From JBBARC01 sp040400005 (GTDB taxonomy: Bacteria > Pseudomonadota > Alphaproteobacteria > Acetobacterales > Acetobacteraceae): a stretch of DNA of 64,000 nt. The notes under the pieces are model-generated. The model worked only from the letters and a program-made list of their open reading frames with translations, made no database searches and was not told the DNA's origin. Positions 1-9,078 of the stretch are shown here, one piece after another; within the stretch, counting starts at the first letter, position 1; each line of letters opens with the position of its first letter. Location of the stretch: positions 1 through 64,000 of the forward strand of contig JBBARC010000010.1 of assembly GCA_040400005.1 (NCBI GenBank). The letters are read 5' to 3'. Made by a program: the position numbers and the translations under genes.

Positions 1-52
1 TCAGAAAAAAGAAAATTCTTGCTTTTTGAGCATTCACCCGATTGCCCTGCCC
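1..52. repeat. Partial copy of the composite hairpin repeat, cut by the window edge
   Basis: The first ~50 bases (AAAGAAAATTCTT, then a CATTC-CCCGATTGCCCTG block) match the outer end of the full composite copy at about 3530-3573. Only the distal arm is present because the window starts inside the element. The following ~90 bases up to serC are extremely C-rich and contain no gene I can support. Confidence 0.6.
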
Positions 53-155
53 CCCCTCTCCCCCCCTCTTGCACCCCCCGCCACCACCCCCTATATCCTG
101 CGGCGGGCCACGCCCCCCCACCGGGGCGCTTTTCTTCTGGAAGGGAGAGATGCTT

Positions 156-1325
156 ATGGCACTCGCCGCCAAACCGGACACGCGTCCTGCCAATCCCCAA
201 TTCTCCTCCGGCCCCTGCGCCAAACGGCCCGGCTGGTCCTTGGCCGCGTTAGACGGCGCTTATTTGGGCCGCAGCCACCGTGCGAAAGCCCCCAAAGCCG
301 CGCTTGCCGAAATCATCACCCGTTCACGCGCCATTCTTGGCATGCCGGCGGATTGGAAGCTCGGCATCATGCCAGGCTCGGATACCGGCGCGTTTGAAGC
401 CGCCATGTGGTCGCTGCTTGGTGCCCGCGCGGTGGACGTGCTCAGTTTCGAAAGTTTCTCCGAAGGCTGGGCGACGGACGCGGTTAAACAGTTAAAACTC
501 GATGCCCGCGTGCTGACCGCACCGTATGGCGAATTGCCCGATATGGGGGCCGTTGATTTCAACAAAGACGTCGTTCTGTGCTGGAACGGCACCACATCGG
601 GCGTGCGCATGCCCAATGGCGATGCGATCCCGGCAGACCGCGAAGGTTTGGTGTTGTGTGATGCAACCTCCGCCGTGTTCGCGATGGACATCGCCTGGGA
701 CAAGATCGATTGCGTCACGTGGTCGTGGCAAAAAGTGCTCGGCGGCGAGGCCGCCCACGGCATGCTGGGCCTATCACCGCGCGCTGTTGCCCGCCTGGAA
801 AGTTACAAACCGGCCTGGCCGCTGCCAAAAGTTTTCCGCATGACCAAAGGCGGTAAACTGATCGATGGCATTTTTGCCGGCGAAACCATCAATACCCCTT
901 CTATGCTGTGCGTGCAGGATGCACTCGATGGTTTAACTTGGGCCGAGTCGATCGGCGGTTTGGCCGGGCTCAAAGCCCGCACCGAAGCCAATTTGGCAGC
1001 GATCACCGATTGGGTCGCCACCAGCGACTGGGCCGCTTTCTTGGCCGGCGATGCCGCACAACGTTCATCCACCTCTATCTGTCTGGTGATCAAGGCCGCC
1101 TGGTTTGCAGCTTTACCCCCCGATGCCCAAGCAGCCGCCGCCAAAAAACTGGCGAGCTTGCTTGAGAAAGAAAACGCCGCTTTGGATATCGGCGCCTACC
1201 GCGATGCGCCACCAGGTTTGCGTATCTGGGGTGGTGCCACCGTGCAAACCAGCGACATTGTGGCCCTGCTGCCGTGGCTCGATTGGGCGGCAGAAACGGT
1301 GCGAACCGAATTTGAGGGGAAATAA
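156..1325 (+). CDS. serC: Phosphoserine aminotransferase (SerC)
   Basis: This PLP-dependent enzyme converts 3-phosphohydroxypyruvate plus glutamate to 3-phosphoserine, the second step of cytosolic serine synthesis; in many bacteria it also serves pyridoxal-phosphate synthesis. The protein is 389 residues, the usual size of the alphaproteobacterial form. The N-terminal FSSGPCAKRPGW and GRSHR (substrate phosphate region) are typical, and Lys193 in the SWQKVLGG stretch is the expected PLP Schiff-base lysine. ATG at 156 is chosen over ATG 150 because AAGGGAGA lies about 8 bases upstream; in-frame codons farther upstream only encode a proline-rich run from C-rich DNA. serA starts 5 bases after the stop, so the two form a serine-biosynthesis operon. 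Confidence 0.95.
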   Translation: MALAAKPDTRPANPQFSSGPCAKRPGWSLAALDGAYLGRSHRAKAPKAALAEIITRSRAILGMPADWKLGIMPGSDTGAFEAAMWSLLGARAVDVLSFESFSEGWATDAVKQLKLDARVLTAPYGELPDMGAVDFNKDVVLCWNGTTSGVRMPNGDAIPADREGLVLCDATSAVFAMDIAWDKIDCVTWSWQKVLGGEAAHGMLGLSPRAVARLESYKPAWPLPKVFRMTKGGKLIDGIFAGETINTPSMLCVQDALDGLTWAESIGGLAGLKARTEANLAAITDWVATSDWAAFLAGDAAQRSSTSICLVIKAAWFAALPPDAQAAAAKKLASLLEKENAALDIGAYRDAPPGLRIWGGATVQTSDIVALLPWLDWAAETVRTEFEGK

Positions 1326-1330
1326 GCGTT

Positions 1331-2917
1331 ATGGTAAAAGTTCTGATCAGTGACAAACTTTCCCCCGCAGCGGTCGAAATTTTCCGCACCCGCGGCATCG
1401 AAACCGACGTTAAAACCAATCTAACGCCTGCCGAACTGCGCGAGATTATCGGGCAATACGATGGCTTGGCGATCCGGTCTAACACCAAAGTCACCGCCGA
1501 AGTGATCGATGCCGCGACTCATTTAAAAGTGGTTGGCCGCGCCGGCATCGGCGTGGATAACGTCGATCTTAAAGCGGCATCGGCGCATGGTGTGGTGGTG
1601 ATGAACACGCCGCACGGTAATTCTATCACCACCGCCGAACACGCCATTGCGCTGATGTTTGCGCTGGCCCGGCAAATTCCTGAAGCGACCGTTTCAACCA
1701 AAGCCGGCAAGTGGGAAAAAAACCGCTTTATGGGCGTCGAGCTTACCGCCAAAACCTTGGGGTTAATCGGCGCCGGCAATATCGGGTCGATCGTTGCCTC
1801 ACGCGCCATCGGGCTGTCGATGCGGGTAATCGCCTACGATCCGTTCCTATCAGAAAAACGCGCCCTCGATCTCGGCGTCGAAAAAGTCGAGCTTGACCAG
1901 TTGCTGGCACGCGCTGATTTCATTACGTTACATACGCCATTGACCGATGCCACGCGCAACATTTTGTCGCGTGAAGCGCTGGCGAAAACCAAAAAAGGCG
2001 TGCGCATTATTAACTGCGCCCGTGGCGGCTTGATCGATGAAGCAGCTTTGGCCGATGCCATCACATCCGGCCATGTGGCCGGTGCTGCCCTTGATGTGTT
2101 CGAAACTGAGCCGGCCAAGGATAGCCCGTTGTTCGGCTTAGAAAACGTTGTCTGCACCCCGCATTTGGGTGCCGCTACATCTGAGGCGCAGGAAAATGTG
2201 GCGCTGCAGGTTGCCGAACAAATGAGCGATTTTCTGCTCACCGGGGCGGTGACCAACGCCATCAACACCCCATCGGTATCGGCCGAAGATGCGCCCCGCC
2301 TGCGCCCCTATATGGAACTTGTGCGTTTGCTCGGCGCCTTTGCCGGCCAACTGACGGTGGCCCAAGATGGCGTCATTCGCCGCATCGCCATCGACTATGC
2401 CGGGGCGGCGGCCGCGTTAAACCACAAACCCTTAACCGCGGCGGCCCTCGCCGGCGTGCTTACCCCGGTGCTGGCTGGCGTGAACATGGTCAGCGCACCA
2501 GTGGCAGCGCGCGAACGCGGCATTGAACTGGTTGAAAGCAGCAATGACAGTGCTGGCGAATTTCAAACGCTGATCCGCATTACCATCACCACCGATCGGT
2601 CTAGCCGCGCGGTCGCCGGCACGCTGGTGGCCGGCAACAAGCCGCGCCTGGTGGAGGTAAAAGGCATCCCCATAGAAGCCGATTTTGCCCCCAATATGCT
2701 GTATGTCACCAACCAGGATAAGCCAGGGTTTATCGGCAAGTTTGGCGCCTTGCTGGCCGAACATAACGTTAATATCGCAACGTTTCATCTTGGCCGGTCG
2801 GGCGCCGGTGGCGACGCCATTTGCCTAGTTTCGGTTGATGGCGCGCTACCTGATGCGGTGATTGGCGAAATCCGCGCGCTGCCGCTGGTGGTGCAAGCGG
2901 TGCAATTGGCGTTTTAA
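1331..2917 (+). CDS. serA: D-3-phosphoglycerate dehydrogenase (SerA)
   Basis: Oxidises 3-phosphoglycerate to 3-phosphohydroxypyruvate with NAD+, the committed step of serine synthesis. The 528 residues correspond to the long form: a substrate-binding domain, a nucleotide-binding domain with GAGNIG at 147-152, an intervening ASB domain (about 320-450) and a C-terminal ACT domain (about 455-528), which in this family usually senses serine. The catalytic Arg231 (in NCARGG), Glu260 (in FETEP) and His278 (in CTPHLG) are all present. GAGGGG at the end of serC provides the ribosome-binding site. The operon order serC-serA places both early pathway enzymes under one promoter; no serB is in view. Confidence 0.96.
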   Translation: MVKVLISDKLSPAAVEIFRTRGIETDVKTNLTPAELREIIGQYDGLAIRSNTKVTAEVIDAATHLKVVGRAGIGVDNVDLKAASAHGVVVMNTPHGNSITTAEHAIALMFALARQIPEATVSTKAGKWEKNRFMGVELTAKTLGLIGAGNIGSIVASRAIGLSMRVIAYDPFLSEKRALDLGVEKVELDQLLARADFITLHTPLTDATRNILSREALAKTKKGVRIINCARGGLIDEAALADAITSGHVAGAALDVFETEPAKDSPLFGLENVVCTPHLGAATSEAQENVALQVAEQMSDFLLTGAVTNAINTPSVSAEDAPRLRPYMELVRLLGAFAGQLTVAQDGVIRRIAIDYAGAAAALNHKPLTAAALAGVLTPVLAGVNMVSAPVAARERGIELVESSNDSAGEFQTLIRITITTDRSSRAVAGTLVAGNKPRLVEVKGIPIEADFAPNMLYVTNQDKPGFIGKFGALLAEHNVNIATFHLGRSGAGGDAICLVSVDGALPDAVIGEIRALPLVVQAVQLAF

Positions 2918-2929
2918 CCGCCGACGTTT

Positions 2930-2976
2930 ACCGCGCGCCCAAAACTTAAGCCCAAATCCTAAATTGGGCGCGCGGT
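2930..2976. terminator. Perfect 13-bp inverted repeat between convergent serA and acpS
   Basis: ACCGCGCGCCCAA at 2930-2942 is exactly complementary to 2964-2976, with a 21-base loop. The right arm lies inside the last codons of acpS. The location between two convergent genes suggests a bidirectional terminator, although neither side carries a clean U-run, so the mode of action is uncertain. Confidence 0.45.
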
Positions 2977-3366
2977 GATAATCACTTGGGCGAACGCATA
3001 CGGGTGTTCGTCGGTCAGCGTTAGCGCAATCTCTGCCACATGATGTGCCGGCGTGATCGCCGCTAACCGCTGCAACGCACCACCGGTCAGCACCAGAGTA
3101 GGCTTGCCGCCCTTGGCATTGACTACACCCATATCGGAATGAAACACCCCTTCGGCAAACCCGGTGCCCAGGGCTTTGGCACAGGCTTCTTTGGCCGCAA
3201 ACCGCTTGGCATAGGTGCCAGCCTGCAAGCTTTGTGTGCGCCGGCCGGCTTTGGCGCGCTCGATCTCGGTAAAAACCCGGTTTACAAAACGCTCAGGGAA
3301 TTTTGCCAACACCCGTTCAATGCGCCTAATATCGCACAGATCAGCCCCCAGCCCAATCATCATCAT
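2959..3366 (-). CDS. acpS: Holo-[acyl-carrier-protein] synthase (AcpS)
   Basis: Transfers 4'-phosphopantetheine from CoA to the conserved serine of apo-ACP, activating fatty-acid synthesis. The 135-residue protein opens with MIGLGADLCDIRRIE and contains KRFAAKEACAKALGTG; the Asp of GADLCDI and the Glu of AAKEA are the family's magnesium ligands. The start is at the ATG-ATG-ATG cluster (3360-3366); which of the three is used cannot be decided. The frame stays open upstream only because it runs into the composite repeat, giving a spurious KSLFASFSSEKE extension. In many alphaproteobacteria acpS follows pdxJ after rel; here no pdxJ lies between them, and the repeat element separates acpS from rel. 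Confidence 0.93.
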   Translation of the reverse strand: MMMIGLGADLCDIRRIERVLAKFPERFVNRVFTEIERAKAGRRTQSLQAGTYAKRFAAKEACAKALGTGFAEGVFHSDMGVVNAKGGKPTLVLTGGALQRLAAITPAHHVAEIALTLTDEHPYAFAQVIITARPI

Positions 3367-3372
3367 GCGCGC

Positions 3373-3573
3373 GGCCAGGGCAAAGCGGTGAAAGTAAGGT
3401 GCTTCTTTTTCTGAAGAAAAAGAAGCAAAAAGACTTTTATAATGCTGGGCCTGGGGCAACTCTGCCGCCGCGCGCTCCGAACCAGCGCAAAAAAGTCTTT
3501 TTTGTTTCTTTTTTCGGAAGTCAAAAAGAAAATTCTTACTTTCTTGGCATTCGCCCGATTGCCCTGTGCGCGC
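3373..3573. repeat. Composite inverted repeat, full copy (acpS/rel intergenic)
   Basis: Two hairpin modules face each other. The left arm is a CCAGGGCAA-like terminus, GTGAAAGTAAG, the near-perfect hairpin CTTCTTTTT-CTG-AAGAAAAAGAAG, then CAAAAAGACTTTT. After a ~50-base GC-rich spacer the right arm repeats this in inverse order, ending CGATTGCCCTG at 3573. The spacer is homologous, inverted, to that in the copy at 6322-6500. It fills the whole gap between acpS and rel. Confidence 0.85.
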
Positions 3574-3581
3574 AGCACCAT

Positions 3582-5816
3582 CTAATGTTCCGCCCGTTCC
3601 ACCTGGGTAATACCGCGCACCGCGCGCAAACCGGCAATCACCATCATCAAATGGCGCAGATCGCGCACTTCTACATCGGCCAAAATTTCGAGAAAATCGC
3701 TTTGGCGGTTAACGATGCGCAGATTAGACACGCCGCCTTCCTGGCGAATAACCGCATTGGCCAAATCCGATAGCAAGCCAGGGTCATTGCCGGCAATGAC
3801 ACTAATACGCCCGGTGTAGGTGGCAAGCTTGCCGCGCACCGCCGCGTTGTAATCCCAATCGACATCAATAAACCGTTCCGGTGTTGCCGCGAAACTTTCC
3901 AGTGTTTGGCAGCCCTTGGTGTGAATAGTCACACCTTTGCCGGTGGCCACAATGCCGACAATATTATCGCCGGGCAGGGGGTGGCAGCAGCCCGCGTAAT
4001 GCACCGCCATGCCGGATACCAGGCCGGTGATCGCCATACCGGTATCACGCGGCAGAGATTTGGTGCTTGTGCCGCGCCCCAGCATTGATGGCAGCGGCCG
4101 CGATGGCCGCGCCTGATCGCGCATGTCGGGGTAGGCGGCGTGCACCACGTCTTTGGGGCCAATATGCCCGCCCGCGACGGCCACCAGTAAATCATCGATC
4201 GAGCTTTGTTTTAGCGCTTTCAGGGTAGTGTCCAGCACCTTGTCAGCGCCGTCCAGCCCTTCCTGGCGAAACGCGCGGGCCAGGGCGCCGCGGCCCTGAT
4301 CAATCGCGGTTGCTCTTTGTGCATGGGCGGCATGGCGGCGGATGCGCGCGCGCGCCCGCCCGGTTGCAACAAACCGTTCCCAGCTGGGTGAAGGTGTGCC
4401 ACCGCGGGCGGTGAGAATTTCAACCTGATCGCCATTTTCAAGTTCATAGCGCAATGGGGTCAGGCGGCCATTAACCTTGGCGCCAACACAGCTATCACCT
4501 ACCTGGCTGTGCACCGCATAGGCAAAATCAACCGGGGTAGATCCGCGCGGCAGCTGAATAAGCGCACCTTTGGGGGTAAAGCAAAAAACCTGATCCTGGT
4601 ACAGCTCAAGCTTGGTGTTTTCCAAAAACTCATCGGGGGCCGATGAATTTTCCAAAATCTCCAGCAAATCCTGCACCCACGCATAGCGCGCAGTTTCTGC
4701 CGGCAGCGCCACTTCGCCTTCTTTATAGGTCCAGTGTGCGGCCACGCCATTTTCCGCAATATCCTGCATATCGCAGGTGCGGATCTGAATTTCTATCTTT
4801 TGATTACGTGGGTGGCGCAGCGTCACGCCGGTATGAATGCTTTGATATCCATTGCTTTTAGGGGTAGAAATATAATCTTTAAAACGCCCGGCAATCACTG
4901 GGTAGGCCGCGTGTATGGCGCCCAGCGCCGCGTAACATTCAGTGCGCGTGCCGACCACAATGCGAAACGCCATCAGATCCGATAGCTGTTCAAACGCAAT
5001 ATTGCGCCGCTTCATCTTCTCCCAAATGGAATAAGCCGATTTTTCGCGCCCCGTTATTTCCTTTGGCACCACACCGGCATCGCTGCACACCGCAATCAAT
5101 TCGCGCCGCACATCTTCAATCACGTCGGCACCCTGGCCGCGCAGATAATTCAGCCGTGCCTGAATGGTGTTGTAAGCTTCGGGTTCCAGCTCGGCAAAAG
5201 CCCGCGTCTGCAGCTCGGTTTTTATTTGCTCCATGCCAATGCGGGCGGCAAGCGGCGCATAAATATCCATGGTTTCGTGGGCAATACGCAGGCGCCGCTC
5301 AGGCTTTTGCACAAAGCTCAGGGTGCGCATATTGTGCAGGCGATCGGCAAGCTTCACCAGCAGCACACGAATATCGCGGCTCATTGCCAGCACCAGCTTG
5401 CGGAAATTTTCCGCCTGCTTGGTGCGATCAGATTGCAGTTCTAGGCGGGTGAGTTTGGTAACCCCATCAACCAATCCGGCGATGGTCGCGCCAAAATGTT
5501 TGCTGATCTCGGGCAGGGTGGTGCCGGTATCTTCGACCGTGTCGTGCAGCAGGGCGGTGCAAATGCTGGCTACATCCAGCCGGTAGCCGGCCAAAATTTC
5601 CGCCACCGCCAGCGGATGGGTAATGTAGGGATCGCCATTTTCGCGGCTCTGGTCGCCGTGCGCACTGGCGGCCAGCGCGTAAGCATCGGCAATGAGACCA
5701 GCTTTGGATCCTGGCGCGTACGCGTGTACCCGTTCGGCCAGCGCCGATACGGCGCGATTACTGCCACCGTCGGGTGCCATCGTTATGCGGGGCGCGGCCG
5801 GGTGCAAAAATATCAT
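3582..5816 (-). CDS. rel: Bifunctional (p)ppGpp synthetase/hydrolase (RelA/SpoT family)
   Basis: Makes and degrades the stringent-response alarmones. The 744-residue protein has, in order: an HD hydrolase domain (His in SAHGDQSR, then LLHDTVEDT, so the metal-binding HD and ED pairs are intact); a synthetase domain with RFKDYISTPKSNGYQSIHT, where RFKD is the form found in bifunctional enzymes rather than monofunctional RelA; a TGS domain from about residue 400 (FCFTPKGALIQLPRGSTPVDFAYAVH); and a C-terminal ACT/RRM domain (IAGNDPGLLSDLANAV). The ATG at 5816 follows a GGGGG run and lies 27 bases after the rpoZ stop; ATG 5780 is possible but has no ribosome-binding site. rpoZ-rel linkage is common in proteobacteria. 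Confidence 0.96.
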   Translation of the reverse strand: MIFLHPAAPRITMAPDGGSNRAVSALAERVHAYAPGSKAGLIADAYALAASAHGDQSRENGDPYITHPLAVAEILAGYRLDVASICTALLHDTVEDTGTTLPEISKHFGATIAGLVDGVTKLTRLELQSDRTKQAENFRKLVLAMSRDIRVLLVKLADRLHNMRTLSFVQKPERRLRIAHETMDIYAPLAARIGMEQIKTELQTRAFAELEPEAYNTIQARLNYLRGQGADVIEDVRRELIAVCSDAGVVPKEITGREKSAYSIWEKMKRRNIAFEQLSDLMAFRIVVGTRTECYAALGAIHAAYPVIAGRFKDYISTPKSNGYQSIHTGVTLRHPRNQKIEIQIRTCDMQDIAENGVAAHWTYKEGEVALPAETARYAWVQDLLEILENSSAPDEFLENTKLELYQDQVFCFTPKGALIQLPRGSTPVDFAYAVHSQVGDSCVGAKVNGRLTPLRYELENGDQVEILTARGGTPSPSWERFVATGRARARIRRHAAHAQRATAIDQGRGALARAFRQEGLDGADKVLDTTLKALKQSSIDDLLVAVAGGHIGPKDVVHAAYPDMRDQARPSRPLPSMLGRGTSTKSLPRDTGMAITGLVSGMAVHYAGCCHPLPGDNIVGIVATGKGVTIHTKGCQTLESFAATPERFIDVDWDYNAAVRGKLATYTGRISVIAGNDPGLLSDLANAVIRQEGGVSNLRIVNRQSDFLEILADVEVRDLRHLMMVIAGLRAVRGITQVERAEH

Positions 5817-5843
5817 GCGCGCCCACCGCCCCCTTACATCACG

Positions 5844-6242
5844 TTAGCGCCGCGAACGGCCACCAAGTTCGGCTTCAATCGCCGCTTCCAGATCATTCGG
5901 CGACAGCTCTTCGTGATGCGCGTTCGCTTCTTCCTCGGCCGAGATATCCTGCAAACCAAAAATATTCTGGTCGGTCGGGATAAGATCCAGCACCTCTTCA
6001 TCGGCCGGCTCAGGCTCTGGCGCGCGGGACAGCGATTTCAGCAAATCCGCTTCAAGCTTGTTCAGCTCAATCGTCGCATCGGCGATCTCGCGCAGGGCGA
6101 CCACCGGGTTTTTGTCGTTGTCGCGATCAACGGTCAATTCTTCCCCGCGGCTGATGTTGCGCGCGCGCTGGGCGGCGAGCAACACAAGCTCAAAGCGGTT
6201 CGGGATGCGTTCAACGCAATCTTCGACGGTGACTCGCGCCAT
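5844..6242 (-). CDS. rpoZ: DNA-directed RNA polymerase omega subunit (RpoZ)
   Basis: Omega helps assemble the beta' subunit and forms part of a ppGpp-binding site on RNA polymerase in proteobacteria. The 132-residue protein begins MARVTVEDCVERIPNRFELVLLAAQRAR, the core omega motif, followed by DNDKNPVVALREIA. The C-terminal ~60 residues are acidic and variable, usual for alphaproteobacterial omega. The ATG at 6242 is chosen because upstream in-frame sequence has no family similarity. rel lies directly downstream, so effector enzyme and sensor subunit are probably co-transcribed. Confidence 0.95.
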   Translation of the reverse strand: MARVTVEDCVERIPNRFELVLLAAQRARNISRGEELTVDRDNDKNPVVALREIADATIELNKLEADLLKSLSRAPEPEPADEEVLDLIPTDQNIFGLQDISAEEEANAHHEELSPNDLEAAIEAELGGRSRR

Positions 6243-6321
6243 ACGCCGGGCACTCCATATAAACAATTCGGGAATATGGGTCTCTAACGAACCCCGCGCT
6301 GTAACGCAAGCACCCCCTACC

Positions 6322-6500
6322 CAGGGCAATCGGTGAATGTAAAAAAGTCAGGATTTTCTTTTTGACTTCCGAAAAAAGAAACAAAAAAGACTTTTTTGAC
6401 GCTGGCTCGGAGAACGCGGTGGCAGGGTGCCCCAGGCCCAGCATAATAAAAGTCTTTTTGCTTCTTTTTCTTCAGAAAAAGAAGAATCTTACTTTCATTT
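6322..6500. repeat. Composite inverted repeat, full copy upstream of the GntP-type permease
   Basis: The left terminus is CCAGGGCAATCGGTGAATGTAA; the arm TTTTTGACTTCCGAAAAAAG continues to AAAAAAGACTTTTTT. The spacer TGACGCTGGCTCGGAG...CCAGGCCCAGCATAATA is the near-exact reverse complement of the spacer at 3373-3573. The right arm is AAAAGTCTTTTTGCTTC plus the GAAAAAGAAG hairpin and CTTACTTTC. It occupies most of the 370-base gap between the divergent rpoZ and the permease. The permease frame reads open through it, but that is not coding. Confidence 0.85.
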
Positions 6501-6612
6501 GTCCATTTGCCTGGCCGCTTCGCTTCTCCCAAAGATAAAGGATTTCAAAGCCTTGCCTTTGGCGGGCCTGCACCGCCATAACAGCGCGCTGGTAAACTGG
6601 GGGGACATAACC

Positions 6613-8007
6613 GTGGCAACGATCGCCATCCTGGCATCGCTTCTGTTTCTGATCGCGGTTGCCTATCGCGGTGCCAGCGTCATTTTGTTCGCCCCCGTAG
6701 CTGCCCTTGCCGCGGTGGCGCTGACCGACCCCAGCGCCATTCTGCCGGTGTTTTCGGCGGTGTTCATGGCCAAGCTGGCGGATTTCGTTCAGCGCTATTT
6801 TCCGCTGTTCCTGCTCGGCGCCGTTTTTGGTAAAATGATTGAAATCGCAGGGTTTTCCCGTGCCATCGCCGCCGCCCTCATTCGCACGCTGGGGCCGCAC
6901 CGCGCCATGCTTGCCATCGTTCTGGTGTGCAACGTGCTCACCTACGGGGGCGTGTCGCTGTTTGTTGTGGTGTTCGCCGCCTATCCCTTTGCCGCTGCCG
7001 CCTTTTGCGCGGCCGACATCCCCAAGCGGTTTATCCCTGCCACTATCGCGCTGGGCGCGCTCACCTACACCATGGATTGCCTGCCCGGATCGCCGCAAAT
7101 TCAAAACCTTATCCCCGCCCCGTTTTTCAACACTGATGCTTATGCGGCGGGCACGCTGGGGGTTGCCGGGGCCGGGTTTATTTTCACCGCCGGCAGCTTG
7201 TATCTCGCCTGGCGCATTCGGGCGGCCCAAAGTTTGGGCGAAGGCTACGGCATGGGCCACACGCAGGAACCCAGCATCCTGCCGGCAAATGTGCGCGATG
7301 TGCCGGCTGCCATCGCCGTGTTGCCGCTGCTGGTGGTGGGGGGCACCAATAAAATTTTTACCACCGCTTTGCCTCACTGGTACGGCCTAACCCACACACT
7401 GGCGTTGCCCGGTCTGGCCCAACCGGCCCTGCTGCATGTGGCGGAGCTAAAAGCCGGCTGGGCGCTGTGCATGGCTTTGCTCTGCGGCATTGCATCAGTG
7501 GCAGCCCTAGCCCCGCGGGCCGTGGCGGCGGGGTTCGGCCCGGCGGCGCGCGTGGCGGTTGCCGGCGCCCTGCTGGCGGTGACCAACACCGCATCCGAAT
7601 ACGGTTTTGGCGCGGTAATGGCGGCCTTGCCAGGGTTTGTTGTGATTAAAGATGCCCTGCGTGCCATCCCCAACCCGCTGCTGAACGAGGCGATCAGTGT
7701 CAGCACGCTGGCCGGCGTCACCGGTTCGGCTTCTGGCGGGCTGTCGATCGCGTTGGCGGCGCTGGCCGATCAGTTCAAGGCGGCAGGCATGGCCGCCGAT
7801 ATCCCGCCTGAAGTGCTGCATCGTATTGCCGCCATGGCCAGCGGCGGCATGGATACCTTGCCCCATAACGGCGCCATCATCACCATTTTGGCGGTCACCG
7901 GGCTTACCCACCGCCAAGCCTATGCGGATATTTTCGCCATCACATTGATCAAAACCATGGCGGTGCTTTTTGTTATCGGGGTTTATTACGCAACGGGCTT
8001 GGTTTAG
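6613..8007 (+). CDS. GntP-family permease (gluconate/organic-acid:H+ symporter type)
   Basis: An integral inner-membrane transporter of 464 residues, with about a dozen hydrophobic segments spread over the whole length. The LTYGGVSLFVVVFAAYPFA, KRFIPATIALGALTYTMDCLPGSPQIQNLIPAPFF and GSASGGLSIALAALAD blocks resemble the GntP/COG2610 family of gluconate and related hydroxy-acid symporters. The start is taken as GTG 6613, with GGGGGA eight bases upstream; the frame is open further upstream only through the composite repeat. No sugar-acid catabolic gene lies next to it, so the substrate cannot be inferred. Confidence 0.8.
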   Translation: MATIAILASLLFLIAVAYRGASVILFAPVAALAAVALTDPSAILPVFSAVFMAKLADFVQRYFPLFLLGAVFGKMIEIAGFSRAIAAALIRTLGPHRAMLAIVLVCNVLTYGGVSLFVVVFAAYPFAAAAFCAADIPKRFIPATIALGALTYTMDCLPGSPQIQNLIPAPFFNTDAYAAGTLGVAGAGFIFTAGSLYLAWRIRAAQSLGEGYGMGHTQEPSILPANVRDVPAAIAVLPLLVVGGTNKIFTTALPHWYGLTHTLALPGLAQPALLHVAELKAGWALCMALLCGIASVAALAPRAVAAGFGPAARVAVAGALLAVTNTASEYGFGAVMAALPGFVVIKDALRAIPNPLLNEAISVSTLAGVTGSASGGLSIALAALADQFKAAGMAADIPPEVLHRIAAMASGGMDTLPHNGAIITILAVTGLTHRQAYADIFAITLIKTMAVLFVIGVYYATGLV

Positions 8008-8082
8008 GCGTGTGGGTAATTTCCGGGGCTAGTGCCGCCATGATCACGCGCACGACAAAGGGATAATGGCAGGGATGGCGGC

Positions 8083-9078
8083 ATGAAGCGGTTTTTGGGG
8101 ATCGCCGCCGTGGCGCTTCTGATCATAGCCGGGGCGGCGTGGTTTCTGTCCCGCCCGGCGCCGGACATATACTGGCAAGGCTATGCCGAGGCTGATTTTC
8201 TGCGCATCGGCCCAACGCTTGCCGGCAAGCTCACCCATCTGGCGGTTGCCCGCGGCGATAGCATTGCCAACAATGGAGTGCTGTTTACCCAGGATGCCGT
8301 GCCCGATATGGCGGCACGCGATCAGGCCAGCGCCCAGCTACACCAGGCCGAGGCGGTGCTTGCCAATTTGCAAAACGGCGCCAAACCCACCGAAATTGCC
8401 GCCGCCACCGCCGATGTTGCCGATGCCGCTGCCAATGCCGCCCGCGCCGGCGCCGATCTCGCCCGCCGCCAAGCCCTGGTGCGCAGCGGCGCGGTCGCCC
8501 GTGCCGAGCTAGACCAAGCAGCGCAAGCGGCAAACTCAGCCGCCGCCCATCTGGCCGCCGCCAACGCGCGCCTAGCCCAGGCCCGCGCGCCCGCCGGCCG
8601 CACTCAGGAAATTACCGGCGCCACCATGGCGGTCGCCGCCGCCCAAGGCGGCCTCGATCAGGCCGAATGGCGGGTTACCCAACGCGACGTTCGCAGCCCC
8701 ACCGCCGGCCGCATCACCGATGTGTTTGCCCGTGCCGGTGAAACCATCGGCGCCGGCAGCCCGGTTGTTGAGTTACTGCCGCCGGAAAATATTTTGGTGC
8801 GCTTCTTCGTGCCGGAAAACACCATCGGCATGTTGCACCGCGGTGATGCCGTGCGCATTGCCTGCGATGGCTGTGCCGGCCTCATCGGCGCCACCATCAG
8901 TTTTATCGCACCCAATGCCGAGTACACCCCGCCGGTGATTTACAGCAACGATACCCGCGCCAAACTGGTGTTTTTGGTCGAAGCCCGGCCGGCGCCGGCG
9001 GATGCCACCAAACTGAACCCAGGCCAGCCAGTCACCGTGCAAGCAGGGCAGGTGGGGCGGCCGGTCGCGCCACCATGA
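8083..9078 (+). CDS. HlyD/YbhG-type periplasmic adaptor of an ABC exporter
   Basis: The 331-residue protein has a short cytoplasmic N-terminus, one membrane anchor (about residues 5-22), a biotinyl-lipoyl-like segment (GPTLAGKLTHLAVARGD), a long Ala/Gln-rich helical hairpin (about 75-190, coiled-coil character) and a second lipoyl half (RSPTAGRITDVFARAGETIGAGSPV). This is the layout of membrane-fusion proteins such as YbhG. It overlaps the next gene by ATGA and is co-transcribed with an ATPase and an ABC-2 permease, so it should couple an inner-membrane ABC pump to an outer-membrane channel. No TolC-like gene is present here. Confidence 0.88.
   Translation: MKRFLGIAAVALLIIAGAAWFLSRPAPDIYWQGYAEADFLRIGPTLAGKLTHLAVARGDSIANNGVLFTQDAVPDMAARDQASAQLHQAEAVLANLQNGAKPTEIAAATADVADAAANAARAGADLARRQALVRSGAVARAELDQAAQAANSAAAHLAAANARLAQARAPAGRTQEITGATMAVAAAQGGLDQAEWRVTQRDVRSPTAGRITDVFARAGETIGAGSPVVELLPPENILVRFFVPENTIGMLHRGDAVRIACDGCAGLIGATISFIAPNAEYTPPVIYSNDTRAKLVFLVEARPAPADATKLNPGQPVTVQAGQVGRPVAPP

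Noticed and set aside
6427..6612. N-terminal extension of the GntP-type permease (KSLFASFSSEKE)
   Set aside because: The codons lie in the composite repeat; the same peptide appears before acpS and sseA, so it is repeat translation, not protein.
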